From contig CAJBIL010000567.1 in NCBI GenBank assembly GCA_903953145.1, positions 1 through 9,778 of the forward strand: a stretch of 9,778 bases of DNA. The letters are read 5' to 3'. The position numbers and the translations under genes were made by a program. Below, piece by piece: positions 4,748-9,778 of this stretch (position 1 is the stretch's first letter; every line of letters starts with the position of its first letter). Source of the DNA: an uncultured beta proteobacterium (GTDB lineage Bacteria; Pseudomonadota; Gammaproteobacteria; Burkholderiales; Rhodocyclaceae). The notes beneath the pieces were generated by a model that had not been told where the DNA came from, did not search any database, and was given only the letters and a program-made list of their open reading frames with translations.

Positions 4748-7700
4748 GTGATAAATTCAGGAACTCCGTTCATCTGCTTGATGCCCAACGCCATGATTGA
4801 TAAAACTGCAATAACAACCGCCCTGCATTCGCCAAAAGCCAAAAAATACGGATTGCGCTTTCTGGTTGCTTTCTGCGCTATCGGTCTTCTTGGTTTTTTT
4901 GTGCTACCGCCAATCGTTAAGTCGATTTTGCTTGAAAAATTGGGTGAGGCATTGCATCGACCAGTGTCGGTTCAAAGTGTCAGCATCAATCCCTACAAGC
5001 TAACCTTACAGATTGATGGTGTTGCGATTCAGGAGAAAGGTGGTGGTGACACGGTTGCAGGCTTTGAAAGCCTGTTCGTAAACCTGGAGTCAAGTTCGCT
5101 GCTGCGTGGAGGGCCGGTAATCAGCGAGATTCGTCTAACGGGCCCCCGGTTCAAGATTGTTCGACTGGCTGACAAACGCTACAACTTCTCTGACTTGATC
5201 GACGAAATGCTGGCCAGGCCGGCATCTGATCCACAAACACCGACACCTTCTTTTTCGCTCAACAACATTCAGGTTTCTGGTGGTTCGATTGAGTTTGATG
5301 ACCGCCCGGTTGATGAAAAACACCTGATTAACGACATCACCCTGAACTTGCCGTTCTTTTCAAGTCTCGCCTACGCGACTGACGCCTTAGTTGAGCCTGC
5401 TTTTTCAGCAACAATCAATGGTGCTTTACTGGCGCTTAAAGGTAAGAGCAAGCCTTTCGCTGATACGCAGGAAAGTGAATTTTTGCTCAATCTCGATAAC
5501 GTGCAACTAGCCAAATATCTTGATTACTCGCCATTTCCGTTACCCATCAAAGTGCTTTCTGGCGCGCTCGATAGTGACCTTAAAATTGTGTTTCGTCAGG
5601 AAAAAGAAAAACCGTCTACGCTCAATGTATCAGGCACTGCTGCACTGAAATCGCTGGTTGTCAAAGAGACCTCCGACGCGCCACTGGTGTCAATCAAGCA
5701 ACTGGATCTGGTGCTCGGCGCCTCTGATTTGCTGAACCGGAAAGTCATCGTTGAACGGGTTGCAATCAACTCGCCAGAAATTCATGCCCGCGTTGGAAAG
5801 CAGGGCATATTTAACTGGCTTGAGTTACTGCCAAAAACAACCCCAACACAAGTTGCCGACAAGCCAGCACTGCCCGGCGGAAAAAATGAACCTGCTACTG
5901 CGCTAGATTGGTCCGTTATCGAGGCAAAGCTAAACGGTGGCGCAATTTACTGGCTTGATGAATCACGCGGTAAGCCTCTGCGAGCCAGCATCGACAATAT
6001 TGAACTGAATCTTGGAAAACTTGACAGCAAATCAACCGTTCCTGCCGAGTTTGAATTGGCTTGGCGTGTCAAAGCGGAAGAATGGCTAAAGGTTGATGCT
6101 TTTTCAATTAAAGGCGGCCAGCTTGATCTGGCAAAACGCGAAGTCGTATTCGGCGACATTTCCTTACAAGGCGTGCGCATGATGGCGCGTCGTGCGGTTG
6201 ATGGAGGAATCGAGTGGCTGAAACCCCCTTTGATGCAAGCCGTAGAATCGGCGCAGAAAGTAGCAAAAAAGGAGGAGAAAACACCATGGAAAATGCGCGT
6301 AACCAAGTATCACGGAGACGATATCGGCCTGCATTTTGAAGATAAAACCATCTCACCTGCCGCCGTCAATGTCATCGAAGGGCTGGGTTTTACAGTTACT
6401 AACCTGACGCTTGAACCAGGACAAACGATCAAACTGGCCAGCCAATTCAAGCTTAATGGCAAGGGTTCGGTTGAAATTGGCGGCGACGTTAAATTATCGC
6501 CGCTAGACGCTGATCTTAAGCTGAATCTCAAATCGGTTGAATTGCTGCCCTTACAACCCTACTTTACTGAGAAGTTGAATATCGCGATTACTCGTGGCCA
6601 AGTCACTGTTGATGGGGCCTTGCAGTTTAAGCAGAGTGTTGCCGAAGCCGATGGCGCCTTGGGCAATCTAGCTGGTGGGTTTTCCGGGAAAGCGACAATC
6701 GGCGACTTTAATGCAGTTGATAAAATCAACTCAGCCGATTTCCTGCACTGGAAATCACTCTACTTTGGTGGCATCGATCTGCGCCTTAATCCTGATTCAG
6801 TCTCGATAGGCGAAGTTGCATTGAGCGACTTTTTTGCTCGTGTCATCGTCAGCCCCGAGGGCAAACTGAATCTAATGCAAATCGTGCGCAAGAACGATGC
6901 ATCGGCTACGGCTGGCGAATCAGCGCTATCTCCTGTGCTGGTCGAACCACCCGCTAATACAACACCCGCTGTCGAGTCGAACGATGGTAAAGCGATCGTG
7001 CCATTGGTTGTCGACGCCAAGCCGAAACTACCGGTCAAAATTGGCAAGGTCACCTTGCAGGCAGGCACCATCAACTTCTCCGACAACTTCGTGAAACCCA
7101 ACTATTCAGCGCGGTTAAAACAAATCGGTGGGCGTATCAGCGGGCTATCTTCTGTGCCAGGTACGACGGCAGATCTTGAATTGCGTGGCAGCTACGATAA
7201 CGTTGCGCCGCTTGGCATCGTGGCAAAAATCAATCCGTTGTCGAGCAAACCCTATCTGGACTTGCAGGCTGACATCAAAGGCATTGAATTGACCTCACTG
7301 TCAGCTTATGCCGCCAAATACGCAGGTTACTCAATTGAGAAAGGTAAATTGTCGTTATTCGTAAAGTACAAAATTGAAAATAATCAGCTGGAAGCAGAAA
7401 ATCGGATTTTTCTTGATCAGCTTACGTTCGGTGATGCAGTTGAGAGCCCTTCCGCAACCAAGTTACCCGTAACGCTGGCGGTTTCGTTGCTTAAAAACAG
7501 AAACGGTGAAATTGACCTAAATTTGCCAATTTCCGGTTCGCTTGACGATCCACAATTCAGCGTAGGTGGATTAGTGGTCAAGGTGATTGTTAATTTGTTC
7601 GTGAAGGCAGTCACATCACCCTTTGCGTTGCTTGGATCGTTGTTTGGTGGCGGGGAAGAGTTGTCGAATATCGAGTTCGAGTACGGCCGGGCGATGCTTA

Positions 7701-8230
7701 CACCCGCTGCGCTAACGCGGCTCGAGAATCTGTCGAAAGCGTTGATCGACCGACCTACACTTAAACTCGAAATTGAAGGTCGTGTCGACGTAGAGCGTGA
7801 TCCTGATGGGCTGAAAAGTGCGCGTATTAACCGTAAAGTCAGGGCGTTGAAACGTGAGGACCTGACAAAGAAGGCGCAGGAAAGTGGTTCGGCGGACGAG
7901 GTCGAAGTAAGTGTGAAGGAGTATCCAGAACTGCTTGAGCGCGTCTATCGTGCCGAGAAATTCCCAAAACCGCGTAATTTGGTCGGCATGGTAAAAGCGC
8001 TTCCTGTAGATGAAATGGAGAAACTGATTTTGACTAATTCACCCGTCGACGAGGAAGATCTTCGCGCACTGGGTGATCGACGCGCAAACGCGGTTCGGGA
8101 ATGGCTGGTAAGTCATGAGGTTCCGACAGAGCGTGTTTTTGTGTTGCCTGTACGCTTGGGTGATAGCACAAGCAAGCCAGGCGGGAACGAAAAAGCCAAG
8201 GGTAGCCGGGTTGATTTTTCCCTGAAATAA
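4748..8230 (+). CDS. DUF748/AsmA-like envelope protein with OmpA-like C-terminus (1160 aa)
   Basis: A very large inner-membrane-anchored periplasmic protein of the DUF748 (AsmA-like) family. One membrane helix (about 36-57) follows a basic N-terminus (KAKKYGLRF). The rest is beta-rich and repetitive, with two Pro/Ala/Thr-rich linkers (about 362-385 and 718-765). The family hallmark region is clear: LPISGSLDDPQFSVGG (926-941), then the hydrophobic TSPFALLGSLFGGGEE (956-971). Residues from about 975 to 1160 resemble an OmpA-like peptidoglycan-associating domain: EGRVD (1010-1014), and LGDRRANAVREWL with R1111/R1112 followed by a VPTERVFVLPVRL segment. AsmA-like proteins are linked to phospholipid transport between the membranes; applying that here is inference. 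GTG 4748 has AGGG 7 nt upstream. ATG 4781 and ATG 4793 are alternatives without a ribosome site. The gene diverges from the REC-GGDEF operon, and no terminator is evident after its stop. Confidence 0.88.
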   Translation: MINSGTPFICLMPNAMIDKTAITTALHSPKAKKYGLRFLVAFCAIGLLGFFVLPPIVKSILLEKLGEALHRPVSVQSVSINPYKLTLQIDGVAIQEKGGGDTVAGFESLFVNLESSSLLRGGPVISEIRLTGPRFKIVRLADKRYNFSDLIDEMLARPASDPQTPTPSFSLNNIQVSGGSIEFDDRPVDEKHLINDITLNLPFFSSLAYATDALVEPAFSATINGALLALKGKSKPFADTQESEFLLNLDNVQLAKYLDYSPFPLPIKVLSGALDSDLKIVFRQEKEKPSTLNVSGTAALKSLVVKETSDAPLVSIKQLDLVLGASDLLNRKVIVERVAINSPEIHARVGKQGIFNWLELLPKTTPTQVADKPALPGGKNEPATALDWSVIEAKLNGGAIYWLDESRGKPLRASIDNIELNLGKLDSKSTVPAEFELAWRVKAEEWLKVDAFSIKGGQLDLAKREVVFGDISLQGVRMMARRAVDGGIEWLKPPLMQAVESAQKVAKKEEKTPWKMRVTKYHGDDIGLHFEDKTISPAAVNVIEGLGFTVTNLTLEPGQTIKLASQFKLNGKGSVEIGGDVKLSPLDADLKLNLKSVELLPLQPYFTEKLNIAITRGQVTVDGALQFKQSVAEADGALGNLAGGFSGKATIGDFNAVDKINSADFLHWKSLYFGGIDLRLNPDSVSIGEVALSDFFARVIVSPEGKLNLMQIVRKNDASATAGESALSPVLVEPPANTTPAVESNDGKAIVPLVVDAKPKLPVKIGKVTLQAGTINFSDNFVKPNYSARLKQIGGRISGLSSVPGTTADLELRGSYDNVAPLGIVAKINPLSSKPYLDLQADIKGIELTSLSAYAAKYAGYSIEKGKLSLFVKYKIENNQLEAENRIFLDQLTFGDAVESPSATKLPVTLAVSLLKNRNGEIDLNLPISGSLDDPQFSVGGLVVKVIVNLFVKAVTSPFALLGSLFGGGEELSNIEFEYGRAMLTPAALTRLENLSKALIDRPTLKLEIEGRVDVERDPDGLKSARINRKVRALKREDLTKKAQESGSADEVEVSVKEYPELLERVYRAEKFPKPRNLVGMVKALPVDEMEKLILTNSPVDEEDLRALGDRRANAVREWLVSHEVPTERVFVLPVRLGDSTSKPGGNEKAKGSRVDFSLK

Positions 8231-8299
8231 TTGGTAAGCATTGATCGGGCAAAACCCACATGCGGAGATTTCAAGTTTTTTCCGGCAGTCTGGGAAAAT

Positions 8300-8318
8300 T
8301 CAAAGAAAGCTCAAAGAA
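8300..8318 (+). repeat. helically phased direct repeat before a -35-like hexamer
   Basis: TCAAAGAA occurs twice (8300-8307 and 8311-8318) with an 11-bp period, about one helical turn. It directly abuts TTGACG (8319-8324), a -35-like hexamer; the following -10 region (around 8342-8349, GCTAATTT) is poor. It lies in the 184-bp intergenic stretch 8231-8414, upstream of the heme/GGDEF sensor gene. The arrangement would suit an activator or repressor site, but the repeat is short and AT-rich. I see no other gene, RNA or clear terminator in this stretch. Confidence 0.3.
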
Positions 8319-8414
8319 TTGACGAAATGACTTGGTATTGGGCTAATTTACAGAACTAGAGTACGATTAATTTGCCTTCGGTGATTTCCGTTTTGCTCCG
8401 CACATGACGCGCAT

Positions 8415-9778
8415 ATGCCTTTATTGAATAAGAGCAAGTACTTCTGGCTGATCCCGATCATTTTCTGGTCGCTGGTCGTGGGCTTCTCTTTTCATTCAAA
8501 TTGGCGGGCTTTGCAACGTCAGCAATTTGAAATAGCGACAACGCAGGGGCGTGACATCTTCCGCGTGATACAAGCGATGCGCTTGTGGAATGCGCGGCAC
8601 GGCGGTATCTACGTGCTGCAATCTGATTTGTCACCGCCCAATCCCTACCTTGAAGTACCGGAGCGTGATCCGGTGACTATCTCAGGCAAACGCCTAACCA
8701 TGGTCAACCCGGCTTATATGACGCGCCAGGTGGCGGATACCATCCTTGAGCAAACCGGCATTCGTGTCCATATCACCAGCCTGAAACCGATCAACCCGGT
8801 CAACAAGGCAGACCCTTGGGAGACGGAGGCGCTGTCCTCATTCGAGAATGGCGTACGCGAGCGATCAGAAATTTTGACAGATTCGACGCAACAGGTACGT
8901 TTTATGGCGCCATTGGTAGCACAGCAGGCTTGCCTTCAGTGCCATGCCAAGCAGGGTTACGTGGTTGGTCAGATTCGTGGTGGTATCAGTGTCAGTTTTT
9001 CCGCGCTGCCCATCGAGGAGTCTATCGCCCCGCATCGACGCGATGTCATTGTCGGGCACGCGCTGGCTGTATTGCTTTTGTCGGCCCTGAGTATTTACCT
9101 GATGATGCGTTTACGTAGCCATACTGAAGCACTTGAGGCGGCAAAAGAAGCGCAAGAGCATCTTGTTGAGCAGCGTACTGCCGAATTGCGACGAGAGGCT
9201 GTTGATCGCCGCTATGCCGAGTCACAACTGCGGCATCTGGTCAGCGCTTCAAGCAATGGTATCTTCGGCGTGGACGCTCAGGGACGCTGTGTTTTTTGTA
9301 ATCCAACGGCTCTGCGGCTGCTGGAAATTGAAGACAGTGATTCACTGATCGGGCAGGATATCCTGACCTTTTTTGAGTCAGGCAACCCTGAGCTTAGCCT
9401 GCGCCTGAAGCGCTGTCTGCATGGCGATACGGTGCATGAAGAAAACTTTGTGTTCAAGGGTGCAGACGGCAACTCTTTCCCAATCGAATTACGCCTTGAT
9501 CCGATCATTGCAGAAGGCGAACTCTCTGGTGCAGTCGCCAGCTTCTCGGATATTACCGAGCGGCAGAAAAAGCAGCTTGAAGTCTGGCGCCAGGCAAACT
9601 TTGATCATTTGACCGGTTTGCCCAACCGCCAGTTATTTCGGGATCGTTTCGAGCGGGCACTGGTGAATAAATCGCGAAACGCCGGGCATCTTGCGGTGTT
9701 ATTTATTGACCTCGACGGGTTCAAGCCGGTTAACGATACTTTTGGCCATAGTGCGGGTGATGAAGTGCTGGCCGAAGT
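8415..9778 (+). CDS. DUF3365 (Tll0287-like) heme-c sensor with PAS and GGDEF domains, 3' partial
   Basis: This frame is open from ATG 8415 to the window edge (454 complete codons, no stop), so the gene is truncated on the right. ATG 8415 is the first possible start after an in-frame TGA at 8382; no strong ribosome site precedes it. Order of parts: membrane helix 9-26; periplasmic DUF3365-type domain (about 30-207) containing the covalent heme-c motif C173-L-Q-C-H177 close to its end; second membrane helix 211-231; charged coiled-coil linker 233-270; PAS domain about 274-386 ending in a DITERQ stretch; start of a GGDEF domain at D397 (DHLTGLPNRQ), with the metal-binding Asp region FIDLDGFK (D432). 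The GGDEF signature, and any EAL domain behind it, are beyond the window. It probably senses redox state or a small ligand in the periplasm through heme and adjusts c-di-GMP. Sensor and domain identity are from motifs; the signal is inferred. Confidence 0.9.
   Translation, partial: MPLLNKSKYFWLIPIIFWSLVVGFSFHSNWRALQRQQFEIATTQGRDIFRVIQAMRLWNARHGGIYVLQSDLSPPNPYLEVPERDPVTISGKRLTMVNPAYMTRQVADTILEQTGIRVHITSLKPINPVNKADPWETEALSSFENGVRERSEILTDSTQQVRFMAPLVAQQACLQCHAKQGYVVGQIRGGISVSFSALPIEESIAPHRRDVIVGHALAVLLLSALSIYLMMRLRSHTEALEAAKEAQEHLVEQRTAELRREAVDRRYAESQLRHLVSASSNGIFGVDAQGRCVFCNPTALRLLEIEDSDSLIGQDILTFFESGNPELSLRLKRCLHGDTVHEENFVFKGADGNSFPIELRLDPIIAEGELSGAVASFSDITERQKKQLEVWRQANFDHLTGLPNRQLFRDRFERALVNKSRNAGHLAVLFIDLDGFKPVNDTFGHSAGDEVLAE

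Noticed and set aside
8231..8300. Terminator after the DUF748 gene
   Set aside because: There is a T run near 8276 and short complementary bits (CGGA/TCCG), but no stable stem directly before the T run.
8816..9118. Plus-strand frame of 100 aa inside the heme sensor gene
   Set aside because: The overlapping frame from 8415 carries the CXXCH, membrane helix, PAS and GGDEF motifs, so this one is an out-of-frame shadow.

Overview
The window looks like a chromosomal segment of a Gram-negative proteobacterium, most likely a betaproteobacterium. The grounds are the dnaQ / rnhA / YafS-like methyltransferase / gloB neighbourhood, which is a conserved beta- and gammaproteobacterial arrangement, the intermediate base composition, a CTGT-N8-ACAG LexA-type operator, a DUF748/AsmA-like envelope protein, and abundant c-di-GMP signalling genes. 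The genus cannot be named from the sequence alone. No tRNA, rRNA, insertion sequence, CRISPR array or prophage gene is visible.

Left end (1-456): a perfect 26-bp palindrome matching the SOS (LexA) box overlaps a plausible sigma-70 promoter. It is followed by a small unrecognised reading frame and then by a strong rightward intrinsic terminator that lies inside the 3' end of dnaQ. Together these define a compact, probably DNA-damage-inducible unit of roughly 340 nt, encoding a small protein or a small RNA. This is the most novel-looking item in the window.

Replication/housekeeping block (404-3135): a leftward operon runs from a YafS-like methyltransferase through rnhA (RNase HI) to dnaQ (DNA polymerase III proofreading subunit). 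The first two genes overlap by 11 bp. gloB (glyoxalase II) diverges from the methyltransferase with only 27 bp between the start codons, and the best promoter candidate would make the gloB mRNA leaderless.

Signalling and envelope block (3129-9778): a leftward two-gene unit encodes a REC-GGDEF diguanylate cyclase and a stand-alone CheY-like receiver with a long low-complexity tail. Its last gene converges on gloB with a 7-bp overlap. Divergent from it is a 1160-residue DUF748/AsmA-like inner-membrane-anchored protein with an OmpA-like C-terminus. After a 184-bp intergenic stretch, a membrane sensor begins and runs off the right edge: a periplasmic DUF3365 (Tll0287-like) domain with a CXXCH heme-c motif, a second membrane helix, a PAS domain and a GGDEF domain. 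Two c-di-GMP synthases with different inputs (phosphorylation and, by inference, heme/redox) therefore flank a large envelope protein. That suggests, but does not prove, a shared role in surface or biofilm behaviour.
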